From contig NZ_GL877878.1 of NCBI RefSeq assembly GCF_000194155.1, positions 3,317,557-3,381,556 on the forward strand: a stretch of 64,000 nt of DNA. Direction: 5' to 3'. The notes below the pieces were generated by a model that was not told the DNA's origin, did not search any database, and saw only the letters and a list, made by a program, of their open reading frames with translations. Shown one piece after another: positions 27,980 through 36,676 of this stretch (position 1 is its first letter; every line of letters starts with the position of its first letter). Position numbers and translations under genes: made by a program. This DNA is from Saccharopolyspora spinosa NRRL 18395. Lineage in GTDB: Bacteria; Actinomycetota; Actinomycetes; Mycobacteriales; Pseudonocardiaceae.

Positions 27980-29300
27980 TCAGTCTGTTACGCTGCTCGC
28001 CGCTGGTCTGGCAGCGCCGTCGTTGGCCGTGCCTGCCTCTTGATCCATGTCCGCCCCGCGGGTTTCCCGGGTGAGCATGGCCGCAACCGCCACGATCGCG
28101 ACGGCGACGCACACATAAATGACAACCGGGATCGTCGAGTTGGAGATCTGCAGCAGCCCGACGGCGATCGTCGGTGCCAGGCTGCCGCCCACGATGCCGG
28201 CCAGTTGGTAGCCGAGCGACGCTCCGCTGTAACGGTGGCTGGCTTCGAACAACTCGCAGATCCACACTGCCTGCACTCCGTACATCGCTGAGTGGAAGAG
28301 GAGCCCGCCGAGCACGGCGACGACGATGAGCACTGTGGACTTCGTATCGACCAACGGGAACACGAAAGGCATCCAGGCGATCGAACCGATGGCGCCGACC
28401 AGGGTGACAGGTCGCCGACCGTAGCGATCGCTGAGCGCGGCGAAGGCCGGGTAGGTGACGAGTTGCATGCTTGCACCGATCATCGCCGCCAGCAGCGGGG
28501 GTCAGCAGGAACGTGATGAGCAGGTAATACACGATGTCAGCGCCCGCACGGATGCCGACTACCCGGAGGATGTCGAACGGCTGCCGACGAAGCAGGTCCA
28601 GGACGGGTGAGCGGCTGACCTGAGCATCACCCTTGAGGGAACTGAAAGTGGGTGTCTCATTGACCTTCAGCCGGATGTAGATGCCGACAACAACGACAAC
28701 TGCCGACAGGAGGAACGGTACACGCCAGCCCCAAGCGAGGAAGGCATCTTGGGTCAGCAGTGCGGACATCACGAATAGCACCGCGGTGCTGAGCAGGTTG
28801 CCGATCGATGCACCGACCTGCACGAAGCTGGTCAGGAATCCCCGCTGGCTGGTTGGGGCATGCTCGGCGATCATCAGGGCGCCGCCGCCCCATTCGCCGC
28901 CCAGCGCCAGTCCTTGGACGACCCGGATCACGACGAGCAGAATCGGTGCGGTGACCCCCACGGTCGCATAACTGGGTAGCAGCCCGATCGCGACGGTCGC
29001 CACGCCCATCACCACGATCGTGACGAGCAGGACTTTCTTCCGTCCAATGCGGTCGCCGAAGTGGCCCGCAATGACAGCACCGACCGGTCGTGTCACAAAT
29101 CCAACCGCGAACGTCAGGAAAGCAAGCAGCGTGCCGGTGAGCGGCTCGAATGACGGGAAGAAGACCTTGTTGAAGACCAGCGCGGCAGCCGTCCCGTAGA
29201 GGAAGTAGTCGTACCACTCCAGGGAGGTACCGACCAGGCTCCCCGTAATAGCTCGGCGAATCCCGTTGTCGCGCAAGGCACTTTCCTTGCCAATGGACAT
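27980..29300 (-). pseudogene. MFS transporter of the metabolite:H+ symporter (MHS) type, frameshifted
   Basis: From ATG 29300 the frame gives a clear MHS-type N-half: GTSLEWYDYFLYG, the loop motif GHFGDRIGRKK, and LALGGEWGGGALMIAEHAP. It breaks at about 28,500 after TFLLTP. The C-half resumes in another frame (IGASMQLVTYPAFAALSDRYGRRPV) and ends at 27980. About 15-20 residues appear to be lost at the break together with the frame. As read, the protein would stop functioning after transmembrane helix 7. Either the cassette has lost this importer or the assembly lost a short segment. A second, intact MFS importer is encoded in the plus arm at 36,677. Confidence 0.85.
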
Positions 29301-29337
29301 TGCGTCTCCCTATGGCTGAGTGGGATGTGTTGGCGGA

Positions 29338-30999
29338 TCACTCAACAGGCGGTGAAGTGGCCGACGTGAGATAGCCGCTCTCGATGTCCGCGTTTACCTC
29401 GTGGCCGGGCCGCTCTGCGGGATCGCCGTAGCCACCACCTCCCGGGGTGCGCATGCAGATAACGTCGCCCCGGCGGATCGAGATGTTCTCACCCTTGCTG
29501 ATCATCGGTAGCGTTACCGTCTGGCCGCCAAGGCGGAACCAGGGGGCCGATGTCGCTCCGGGGCCGCCGCCGGCTCGGCCGACCGGAGCAGTCTTGGCCT
29601 GGTCGCCGAGAAGGCTCGCACGGCCAGTCTCTGCGGCGTACTCGAACTCGAAGTGCACGCCGAGTCCGCCCCGGAATCGGCCCTGCCCGGACGACCCATC
29701 GCGCAGCGAGTACTGCCGCACCCGAATGGGGTATCGCTGTTCGAGGGTTTCGATGGACTGGACGAGGCCGATGCTCATCAGTGAGCAACCGTTGGACAGT
29801 CCGTCGCCGGCTGCGTGGCCGCCGTACCCACCGCCGAGGAACACGTACATCACGAACGGCGTGCCATCCTCATCGATCCCACCGATCGACAGATTGTTGG
29901 ACGTCGCCGACGAACCTGCCGGGACGCGGTCCGGCGCCGCCTCGGCCAAAGCCCCCATGACTGCCGTGATGATCCGCTGGCTCGTCTCCGCCGCGCAGCC
30001 GGCCACCGGGCGGGGTGGCTTGGCGTTGAGGAAGACCGTTTCTGGAATCACGAACGTGAGAGGCTCGAAAATGCCCGAATTGATCGGGATGTCTGGGAAG
30101 ATGTGCTTGATCGCGACGATCGAGCTCGACACGGTGGCCGCGTACACCGAGTTCATCGGCCCTTCGCACGGCGGCGACGACCGGCTGAAGTCGATGGTCA
30201 TTTCGTCGCCGGTCACAGTCAGTTCGACCGCGACGCGCAGCACCTGATCGACGATGCCGTCGTTGTCCATCTCCTCGGTGAACCGGTACGTGCCGTCCGG
30301 AATGTCGTTGATGTGGGAGCGCATCTGCACGGCCGAACGCTCACGCAGTGTCGCGATCACCTCGGAAACCAGATCGGGTCCGTACTCGTCGAGCAGTTCG
30401 GTCAGCCGCTCCTCGCCGGCGCGCAGCGCGGTCGCCTGGGCGTCGACATCTCCGAGGACGTCGTCTGGCAACCTCGAGTTGGCCTGAAGGATCGCGAGGA
30501 TGTCGCGGTTCAAGTCCGCGCCTTCGAAGAGCCGTACCGGCGGAATTCGCAGGCCCTCCTGATAGCAGTCGCTCGCCTCCGCCGCGAAGCCGCCGGGAAC
30601 CCGGCCGCCGAGATCGGGCCAGTGCCCGGTGTTGGCGAGCATTGCGAACAGTTCGCCGTGGTAGAAGAACGGCCGCACCATCTTCGTGTCCATGATGTGC
30701 GTGCCGCCGGCGAAGGGATCGTTGACCAGGTAAGTATCCCCAGGCGCCAGCTTCGGCACGGTCGAGAGCACGCTCGCCACGGTGTATTGCATGGTGCCCA
30801 CGAAGATCGGGAGCCCACGGGAGCCTTGCACGATCATCGAGCCGTCAGTTGCCGAGTAGATCCCGTCGGCGCGGTCCCAAGCGTCGGAGATGACCGGCGA
30901 GAAGGCCATCCGCTCGAACACGGTGTCCATCTCGTCGGCGATCTGCTCGAGCCGGCCGCGGATGACCGCCAAGGACAGGGCGTCCACCGAGTCGTTCAC
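29338..30999 (-). CDS. hyuB: Hydantoinase B/oxoprolinase family subunit (HyuB)
   Basis: The 553-residue protein matches the HyuB/oxoprolinase-beta family. Its start pattern is LAVIRGRLEQIADEMDTVFERMAFS, followed by SRGLPIFVGTMQ, NDPFAGGTHIMD, the GHWPDLGG segment and a Gly-rich C-terminus (TPGGGGYGDP). With HyuA it forms an ATP-dependent amidohydrolase that opens 5-oxoproline, N-methylhydantoin or similar cyclic amides; acetone carboxylase subunits are also relatives. The ATG overlaps the hyuA stop by 4 bases (ATGA), so the two are made together. Confidence 0.93.
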   Translation of the reverse strand: MNDSVDALSLAVIRGRLEQIADEMDTVFERMAFSPVISDAWDRADGIYSATDGSMIVQGSRGLPIFVGTMQYTVASVLSTVPKLAPGDTYLVNDPFAGGTHIMDTKMVRPFFYHGELFAMLANTGHWPDLGGRVPGGFAAEASDCYQEGLRIPPVRLFEGADLNRDILAILQANSRLPDDVLGDVDAQATALRAGEERLTELLDEYGPDLVSEVIATLRERSAVQMRSHINDIPDGTYRFTEEMDNDGIVDQVLRVAVELTVTGDEMTIDFSRSSPPCEGPMNSVYAATVSSSIVAIKHIFPDIPINSGIFEPLTFVIPETVFLNAKPPRPVAGCAAETSQRIITAVMGALAEAAPDRVPAGSSATSNNLSIGGIDEDGTPFVMYVFLGGGYGGHAAGDGLSNGCSLMSIGLVQSIETLEQRYPIRVRQYSLRDGSSGQGRFRGGLGVHFEFEYAAETGRASLLGDQAKTAPVGRAGGGPGATSAPWFRLGGQTVTLPMISKGENISIRRGDVICMRTPGGGGYGDPAERPGHEVNADIESGYLTSATSPPVE

Positions 31000-33026
31000 A
31001 GCGCCACCTCCACGACGATGGAGCCGTTGTCGTGGACCACGGCGGTGGTGCGTGGCGGCAGGATGATCGTGGAGTCGGTCTGTTCGAGCACAAGCGGTCC
31101 TTCCAAGGTCTGACCGGGTGTCAACGAATCCCGCGACAGCACGGCTACGGGGACCGTCAGGTCATCGAAGGTGATCTCCCGGCTCGCGGTCTCCGAGATT
31201 CGCGCAGGAGTGCGGGCGCGCTGCGCCGCGAGGGACCGCGCGCCGGTGACGACAGTCCGGAGATTGATGAGTTTGATGCTGCGTGACGGAATTCGGCCGC
31301 CGTAAGTGGTCGCGTACTGCGCGAGGAACGACTCGCTCAGCCGCTCCGCGGTCCACCCCGTCTCCCTGTCGCCGAGTGGGACGCGCAGGGAGTACATCTG
31401 TTTGCTGAAGCTCATCTCCGCAAAATGCTCGACGGAGACTGCGTTCTCGGCGAACCCGTCGGCGTGCAGCACCTTTTCGCCGGTGGTGCGGTGCATCGCG
31501 AGGCTGCGTTGCACCTCCTGCTCCATGCCGCCGTCGACGGTGGCGTTCACGGCAGTCACGTAATCGTATTTCGCGTCCGCGATGAGGCAGCCGTATGCGC
31601 TCAGCGCCCCCGGAAGAGGTGGGATCAGCACGGTGCGGGCACCCACCGTCCGGGCCAGCTCGACGATATGCATCGGGCCTGCCCCGCCGAATCCGACGAG
31701 CGCGAACTTGCGTGGGTCGTAACCCTTGTCAACGCTGACGGTTCGAATGGCGCGCGCCATCTTCTCGTTGGCGATCCGGACGATGGCCAAGGCCGCAGCT
31801 TTAACGGTGATCCCGAGCGGCTCGGCGATGTGGTCGCGGATGGCGTTCTCGGCAGCCGTCGCGTCGAGCATGAAGCCCTCTTGAGTCCCCAACTGCTGCT
31901 TGGCAGCGATGCGGCCAAGCACGATGTTGGCGTCGGTGACTGTTGGGCGGGTACCGCCACGGCCGTAGCACGCGGGGCCCGGGTGCGAGCCTGCGCTCTC
32001 CGGTCCGACCTGCAGAATCCCGGCGCGGTCAAGGGAGGCGATCGATCCCCCGCCGGCTGCGATCGTGGTGATGTCGATCATCGGCAGCTTGATCGGCACG
32101 CCGTAGTCGATACTCTTCTCGGCGGTGATGGCCGGATCACCGCCGGGGATCAACGCGACGTCGAAGCTGGTGCCGCCCATGTCGCAAGAGATGACGTCGT
32201 CGAGCCCTGCGGCAGCGCCGAACGCTGCCGCGCCCACCGTGCCAGCGGCCGGCCCGGAAAGCAGGGTCCGTACCGCGAACTGGCCGGCGCGGCGAGCCGG
32301 AATCAAGCCTCCGTTGGACTGCATGACCTGTACTTCGTGCTTGAAGCCCTGGGATTCCAGGCGCTCCTGCACAGTGTCCAGGTACCGGCTCATCGTGGCT
32401 CGCACGAACGCGTTCACTGCACTGGTGTTGGCTCGCTCGAACTCACCGGCCTCCGGGCAGATCTCATGCGACGCGCTGAGTGCGACACCGGGCAACAATT
32501 CAGCTAGGGCGGCGACCAACTGCTGCTCGTGCACCGGATTCGCGTAGCTGTTGAGCAGGCATACTGCGACGCTCTCAACCGCCGCGGCCCGCAGCTCGTC
32601 GGCGAGTCGGCGGATGCCCTCGTCCTCGAGCGCGACCTCGACACAGCCTTCCGCGTCGATGCGCTCATCGATCTCGAACGACCGGCTGCGCGGGACGATG
32701 GGCGTGTACCCGCTGGTCAGTCCGTACGTGGTTGGGCGGTCACGACGGCGAAGCTCGAGAACATCGCGGAAACCACGTGTCGTGACGAGTGCGCACCGGT
32801 CACCCTTGCGTTCCAGAACAGCGTTCGTCGCGACAGTCGTGCCATGCACGATCACGTCGAGTTGTTCGATCGGGGTACCGAGCTGTCCGAGGCCGGTGAG
32901 CAGGCCCTCAGCTTGCTGCCCGGCTGTGGAGAAGACCTTTGCGATCCGGAGCTCACCACTCTCGCTGTCGTGCAACACGACGTCGGTGAAGGTGCCGCCG
33001 ACATCAATTCCTGCGATGACTTCCAT
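30996..33026 (-). CDS. hyuA: Hydantoinase A/oxoprolinase family subunit (HyuA)
   Basis: The ATP-binding partner of HyuB, 676 residues. It has the ASKHA-type phosphate loop GIDVGGTFTDVV at the N-terminus, HGTTVATNAVLERKG, the second ATP-site strand SCDMGGTSFDVA, and GFGGAGPMHIVELAR. The family phosphorylates and opens cyclic amides such as 5-oxoproline and hydantoins. The gene starts about 50 bases downstream of the IclR-type regulator, in the same direction, and leads the minus-strand operon. A D-glutamate-cyclase-like gene in the opposite arm, whose expected product is 5-oxo-D-proline, makes an oxoprolinase role attractive but unproven. Confidence 0.94.
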   Translation of the reverse strand: MEVIAGIDVGGTFTDVVLHDSESGELRIAKVFSTAGQQAEGLLTGLGQLGTPIEQLDVIVHGTTVATNAVLERKGDRCALVTTRGFRDVLELRRRDRPTTYGLTSGYTPIVPRSRSFEIDERIDAEGCVEVALEDEGIRRLADELRAAAVESVAVCLLNSYANPVHEQQLVAALAELLPGVALSASHEICPEAGEFERANTSAVNAFVRATMSRYLDTVQERLESQGFKHEVQVMQSNGGLIPARRAGQFAVRTLLSGPAAGTVGAAAFGAAAGLDDVISCDMGGTSFDVALIPGGDPAITAEKSIDYGVPIKLPMIDITTIAAGGGSIASLDRAGILQVGPESAGSHPGPACYGRGGTRPTVTDANIVLGRIAAKQQLGTQEGFMLDATAAENAIRDHIAEPLGITVKAAALAIVRIANEKMARAIRTVSVDKGYDPRKFALVGFGGAGPMHIVELARTVGARTVLIPPLPGALSAYGCLIADAKYDYVTAVNATVDGGMEQEVQRSLAMHRTTGEKVLHADGFAENAVSVEHFAEMSFSKQMYSLRVPLGDRETGWTAERLSESFLAQYATTYGGRIPSRSIKLINLRTVVTGARSLAAQRARTPARISETASREITFDDLTVPVAVLSRDSLTPGQTLEGPLVLEQTDSTIILPPRTTAVVHDNGSIVVEVAL

Positions 33027-33075
33027 TCGAGCTGTACCCCTAATCCGATGAATGACTGGTTTTGGGCAGGGCCGA

Positions 33076-33837
33076 CTAGCGGCGAGAGGCGAGGAGGGCA
33101 GTCATGGCGTCTGCGGCTGTGAGAAGAGGATCCACCCATTCCGCTGGGTGAAAGCGGCTGCTGGGGCCGGCCACGCTGAGCGCGGCGACGAGCGCTCCGC
33201 TCGCGTCGGCTATCCCGGCAGCGACTCCGGTGATCCCTTCGGCGTACTCCCCTTCGGTCAAGGCATACCGGTGCTCCCGGACGACCGGGAGCACCGTCGC
33301 CTTTAGCGAAGCTTTCGAACGCAGCGTGTGCCGGGTGACGCGGGGCAGCTCCTCGTCTGGATAAAGATTGTCTATCTCTGCCTCGGACATAGCTGCGAGC
33401 AGCACCTTTCCCGACGCACAGCTGACCAGTGGCATCCGTGTGCCGATCCCGATCTCCGCCCGCAGCACGTGCTTGGTTTCGAAGCGCTGCACGATGACCG
33501 CGTCGCGGTTGCGCGGGATCGCCAGCGAGACCGCTTCTCCCGAAATATCGGCGAGTTCCCGCATGGGCGCCAGAAGTTCACCCCCGAACCGGGCTGCGTC
33601 TGGTACGGCCGAGCCGACCTCGAACGCGGTGATCCCCAAGACGTAGAGGCTCTCGTCATTCCGCAACGCGAAATCTTGCTGCACAAGGGTCGAGACGAGC
33701 AGGTGCGCGCTGCTCTTCCCGATGCCCAGACGTCGGGCGATGTCGCTGATCCCGATGCCCTCGGGATTCTCGGCGAGCAGCTTGAGCAGGCGCAACGCCG
33801 TCGCGACCGTGCTGGACGTTCGAGAACCGTTTGACAT
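33076..33837 (-). CDS. IclR family transcriptional regulator
   Basis: The 253-residue regulator has an N-terminal winged helix (ALRLLKLLAENPEGIGISDIA, RLGIGKSSAHLLVSTL) and the C-terminal IclR ligand domain (VLRAEIGIGTRMPL, SCASGKVLLAAM, YAEGITGVAAGI). It sits between the two arms of the cassette and is the likely local regulator. A 6-5-6 palindrome (33839-33855) overlaps its own ribosome binding site, which suggests autoregulation. The C-terminal domain may sense the cassette's substrate. Confidence 0.93.
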   Translation of the reverse strand: MSNGSRTSSTVATALRLLKLLAENPEGIGISDIARRLGIGKSSAHLLVSTLVQQDFALRNDESLYVLGITAFEVGSAVPDAARFGGELLAPMRELADISGEAVSLAIPRNRDAVIVQRFETKHVLRAEIGIGTRMPLVSCASGKVLLAAMSEAEIDNLYPDEELPRVTRHTLRSKASLKATVLPVVREHRYALTEGEYAEGITGVAAGIADASGALVAALSVAGPSSRFHPAEWVDPLLTAADAMTALLASRR

Positions 33838-33838
33838 A

Positions 33839-33855
33839 TACGAACACCTTTCGTA
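33839..33855. promoter_or_regulatory. Palindrome over the IclR ribosome binding site
   Basis: TACGAA (33839-33844) and TTCGTA (33850-33855) form a perfect inverted repeat with a 5-base centre. The site ends one base before the IclR start codon, and on the minus strand it contains the Shine-Dalgarno-like GAAAGG. The position fits an autoregulatory operator, or a hairpin hiding the ribosome site. Confidence 0.55.
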
Positions 33856-33964
33856 AGATGCGAACAGAGGCTACGAATGCCCGCCCCGCACTGTCAAGGG
33901 TGGGCAAGTTTTGCTTCCACGAAGCCGCCGCCGGCACTTGCCGCCATCGAGCACTAAGTCATTA

Positions 33965-33995
33965 TTGATAAAGATCGCTTATTAATATTTATCAA
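33965..33995. promoter_or_regulatory. AT-rich dyad upstream of the plus arm
   Basis: TTGATAAA (33965-33972) and TTTATCAA (33988-33995) are perfect inverted copies 15 bases apart, in a strikingly AT-rich island of an otherwise GC-rich window. The dyad lies just upstream of the -35 box at 34006. This is the usual position for an activator site, for example of the LysR protein encoded at the end of this arm. Confidence 0.5.
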
Positions 33996-34005
33996 AAACT
34001 TCTTC

Positions 34006-34034
34006 TTGACCGAATAAATCCAGGGTGGTTTAGT
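34006..34034 (+). promoter_or_regulatory. Probable promoter of the plus arm
   Basis: TTGACC (34006-34011), a 17-base spacer, and TTTAGT (34029-34034) fit a housekeeping sigma-factor promoter. Predicted transcription starts about 7 bases later, giving a 20-30 base leader to the dehydratase gene. Confidence 0.5.
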
Positions 34035-34070
34035 TTCGGCAATCTCAACTTCGAGCGATTGCGATCCGGT

Positions 34071-35072
34071 ATGACCTTCAAGCAACACCAGGATGCCAGC
34101 GGTTTTACGCTGCCTTTCGAAGCGATTACCGCTGCACATGATCGAATTCGAGAACGAATCATCGAAACGCCGCTGCTGGAGAGCGCGGCCCTCAACGCAC
34201 TGGTCGGCGCACGAGTTCTGGTCAAAGCCGAGTCGTTGCAGAAGACGGGCTCGTTCAAGTTTCGTGGGGCTTGCAATCGCGCGCTGCAACTCGCGCCGCA
34301 CGAGCGGTCCGGCGGAATCGTCGCCTGGTCGTCCGGGAATCACGCGCTGGCGATCTCGGCCGTATGTGCGGAACTGGGCGTGCCGGCCACCATCCTCATG
34401 CCCTTGGACGCACCCCGGGCGAAGGTCGACGGCGCCAAGAGCTACGGGGCCGAGGTCCGGCTTTACGACCGGCAAACCGAGGATCGAGAGGCACTCGGCA
34501 GGGAGATCGCCGACCGGACGAACGCGGTCATCGTTCCGCCTTATGACGATCCGGAGATCATGGCCGGTCAGGGAACGGTCGGACTCGAACTCCTCGCCCA
34601 GGCGCGCGAGGCCGGTCTAAAGCCCGACGCCGTACTCGCCAGTGCGAGCGGCGGAGGGCTGATCGCCGGCGTGGCAACCGCTGTGCGCACGACCCTGCCT
34701 GATGCACAGGTATTCGCGGTCGAACCTGAAGGCTTCGACGACCACGCACGTTCCCTTGCCGCAGGCGCACGTGTGCGGAACGAACCGGGGGCGCAGTCGA
34801 TCTGCGACTCGCTCCACGTGCCCACGCCAGGAGAACTCACGTTCTCCGTCAACCACCGCCTTCTCACTGGTGGCCTCACGGTCAGCGACACCGAAGTTCG
34901 CCGAGCGATGCGGGTGGCTTTCGAGACGCTCAAGCTCGTGGCGGAGCCCGGAGGCGCCGCACCCCTCGCCGCCCTCCTCGCGGGGAAGTTGGACGTGTCC
35001 GGCAAGACCGTCGTGACGGTGCTCAGTGGCGGCAATGTCGATGCGGACATGTTCCAGTCCGCATTCTCCTGA
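34071..35072 (+). CDS. PLP-dependent threonine/serine dehydratase-type ammonia-lyase
   Basis: A fold-type II PLP enzyme of 333 residues without an ACT regulatory domain, so of the catabolic/serine racemase-like type. Motifs are the PLP lysine K63 in KTGSFKFRGA, the SGNHALA loop, the phosphate-binding SGGGLIAG, and LSGGN near the C-terminus. It removes water and ammonia from beta-hydroxy amino acids such as threonine, serine or 3-hydroxyaspartate, leaving an enamine that RidA proteins clear. I chose ATG 34071; TTG 34059 would add four residues. It leads the plus arm opposite the IclR gene. Confidence 0.9.
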   Translation: MTFKQHQDASGFTLPFEAITAAHDRIRERIIETPLLESAALNALVGARVLVKAESLQKTGSFKFRGACNRALQLAPHERSGGIVAWSSGNHALAISAVCAELGVPATILMPLDAPRAKVDGAKSYGAEVRLYDRQTEDREALGREIADRTNAVIVPPYDDPEIMAGQGTVGLELLAQAREAGLKPDAVLASASGGGLIAGVATAVRTTLPDAQVFAVEPEGFDDHARSLAAGARVRNEPGAQSICDSLHVPTPGELTFSVNHRLLTGGLTVSDTEVRRAMRVAFETLKLVAEPGGAAPLAALLAGKLDVSGKTVVTVLSGGNVDADMFQSAFS

Positions 35073-35102
35073 CCGCCCCACTAACCAAAACCAGGAGGTC
35101 CG

Positions 35103-36170
35103 ATGTTGGAAAGCAGTTCTTCCACCTACCAGCGCGTGGCAGCAACGATCGACGATTTCATGATGGTCGATTACACCGGGGTGGGGTTGATTCGCAATTT
35201 GCACGCGGCACTACAACAGCGGCAGCCAGGGCCGGTCTGCATGGGCGCTGCTGAAATCATCGTTTCCAAGGTCCGCCAGGGCGGCGGGCCTGTCCTCATC
35301 GCCACCGGGTTTCCCGAAGGGGGCGGCGCGCCGGAGACCGACGGGCCCGTCGGTGCGGCCATGCTGGCACGGGCCCTGTTTCTCGGGCTGCGAACCGAGT
35401 CGGTCATCGTCATCGACGAGGACTGGGAAGAGATGATGATCGCGACGGCTCGTGGCGCGGGCTTGTGTCCCATGCCCTTCCCGGAGTCGGGCAAGATCGA
35501 GCCGATCGAGTACCTGCGACCGGTCTACATCCGGACAGTGCCGAAGGATGACGCCGCGTGCCATCGAGTCTCGGATGAACTGCTCGACCGCACGCAGCCG
35601 AGCCTGATGATTTCCATCGAAAGACCGGGCGAGAACGCAAAGGGGCTTTACCACGGACTCGGCGGAAGGCCCCTCGACGGCCTGGTCGCTGACCTCGATT
35701 ACCTGTTTCGGCAAGGCCGGTCGCAGGGCATTCCGTTCATCGGCATCGGTGACGGCGGTAACGAGCTCGGCATGGGCGTGGTCGCCGATGCTCTGCCGTC
35801 GTTCTCTCCCAAGGCGGCTGACACCGGCATCCCCGGCCGCGGCGGAGTCGCTGCCGTCAACGCCGCCGACTGGCTCGTAATCTCGAACGTATCCAACTGG
35901 GGCGCCACCGGCGTCATCGCATCCTTAGCGGCCCTCCTGGAAAACCCAACAGTCTTTCACGAACCCGAGTTGGAGATCCGGAGCATCGAGGCGTGCGTGG
36001 CCTCGGGTGGCGTCGACGGGATGTTCATGGCGCCCGAGCCTGCTGTCGACGGCATCCCGGCCACCGAGTGGGAAGGCCTGCTGCGTGCGCTTCGCTCTTC
36101 GATGCTGCGCACCCTCGGCCATTCGGTCAATTGGCAGGGCGACAGCGGGGATTGGAGGCAGCTGAAGTGA
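35103..36170 (+). CDS. D-glutamate cyclase-like protein (DUF4392 family)
   Basis: The 355-residue protein resembles the C-terminal domain of mammalian D-glutamate cyclase. It has GGGPVLIATGFPEGGGAPETDGPVG at about 59-83 (a glycine-rich pocket) and the signature GIGDGGNELGMG at about 216-227. That enzyme converts D-glutamate to 5-oxo-D-proline, the kind of lactam that HyuA/HyuB-type oxoprolinases open. A strong AGGAGG sits 6-8 bases before the ATG. Its stop overlaps the next gene's GTG (GTGA). Substrate assignment is inference from the family; no experimental ortholog is known to me for this operon arrangement. Confidence 0.82.
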   Translation: MLESSSSTYQRVAATIDDFMMVDYTGVGLIRNLHAALQQRQPGPVCMGAAEIIVSKVRQGGGPVLIATGFPEGGGAPETDGPVGAAMLARALFLGLRTESVIVIDEDWEEMMIATARGAGLCPMPFPESGKIEPIEYLRPVYIRTVPKDDAACHRVSDELLDRTQPSLMISIERPGENAKGLYHGLGGRPLDGLVADLDYLFRQGRSQGIPFIGIGDGGNELGMGVVADALPSFSPKAADTGIPGRGGVAAVNAADWLVISNVSNWGATGVIASLAALLENPTVFHEPELEIRSIEACVASGGVDGMFMAPEPAVDGIPATEWEGLLRALRSSMLRTLGHSVNWQGDSGDWRQLK

Positions 36171-36640
36171 AAAATGAAGACGACGCAGACCATCGACTCG
36201 CTGCATTGGGCATCGAGCTGCCAACGGTCAGCGTGCCACGAGGCAACTACGTGCCGGTGGCACATACCGGGGCTTATCTGTTCGTCTCGGGCCAAGGCCC
36301 CCGCTGGAACGGCGAACTCCGCTACGCCGGCCGAGTCGGCACCGATCTCAGCGTCGCCGACGGGCAGGAAGCGGCGAAGCTCTGTGCGCTCAACATCGTG
36401 AGCCACCTCGCCAATGCCTGTGCGGGAGACCTCTCGCGTATCGCACGCGTCGTCCGCGTCGCCGGTGTAGTTCAAAGTGGGCCGGATTTCGCCGAGCACG
36501 CGACGGTCCTGAACGGAGCATCCGACCTTTTCGTCGAGATCTTCGGCGAACGCGGCAAGCACGCCCGCATAGCCACCGGTGCGAGTTCGCTCCCATCGCG
36601 GATGGCCGTCGAAGTCGAAGCAATCTTCGAAATCTCATGA
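36167..36640 (+). CDS. RidA family protein, second copy
   Basis: I start this at GTG 36167, which overlaps the previous stop and has GGAGG at 36154-36158. This gives 157 residues beginning KNEDDADHRLAALGIELP. The RidA-like core includes VPVAHTGAYLFVSGQGP, AAKLCALNIVSHLANACAG and ARIATGASSLPSRMAVEVEAIFEI. It belongs to a longer RidA subgroup than the minus-arm copy, so the two probably act on different intermediates or are different in function. It is placed directly after the cyclase and dehydratase, whose chemistry would generate enamine/imine. Confidence 0.9.
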   Translation: MKNEDDADHRLAALGIELPTVSVPRGNYVPVAHTGAYLFVSGQGPRWNGELRYAGRVGTDLSVADGQEAAKLCALNIVSHLANACAGDLSRIARVVRVAGVVQSGPDFAEHATVLNGASDLFVEIFGERGKHARIATGASSLPSRMAVEVEAIFEIS

Positions 36641-36676
36641 CCGCCGTTGACCACCTGATGAAATTCCGAGGACCCC

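Noticed and set aside
29815-31113. Forward frame of about 430 residues opposite hyuA/hyuB
   Set aside because: It is antisense to two well-conserved genes and has the Arg-rich composition of shadow frames.
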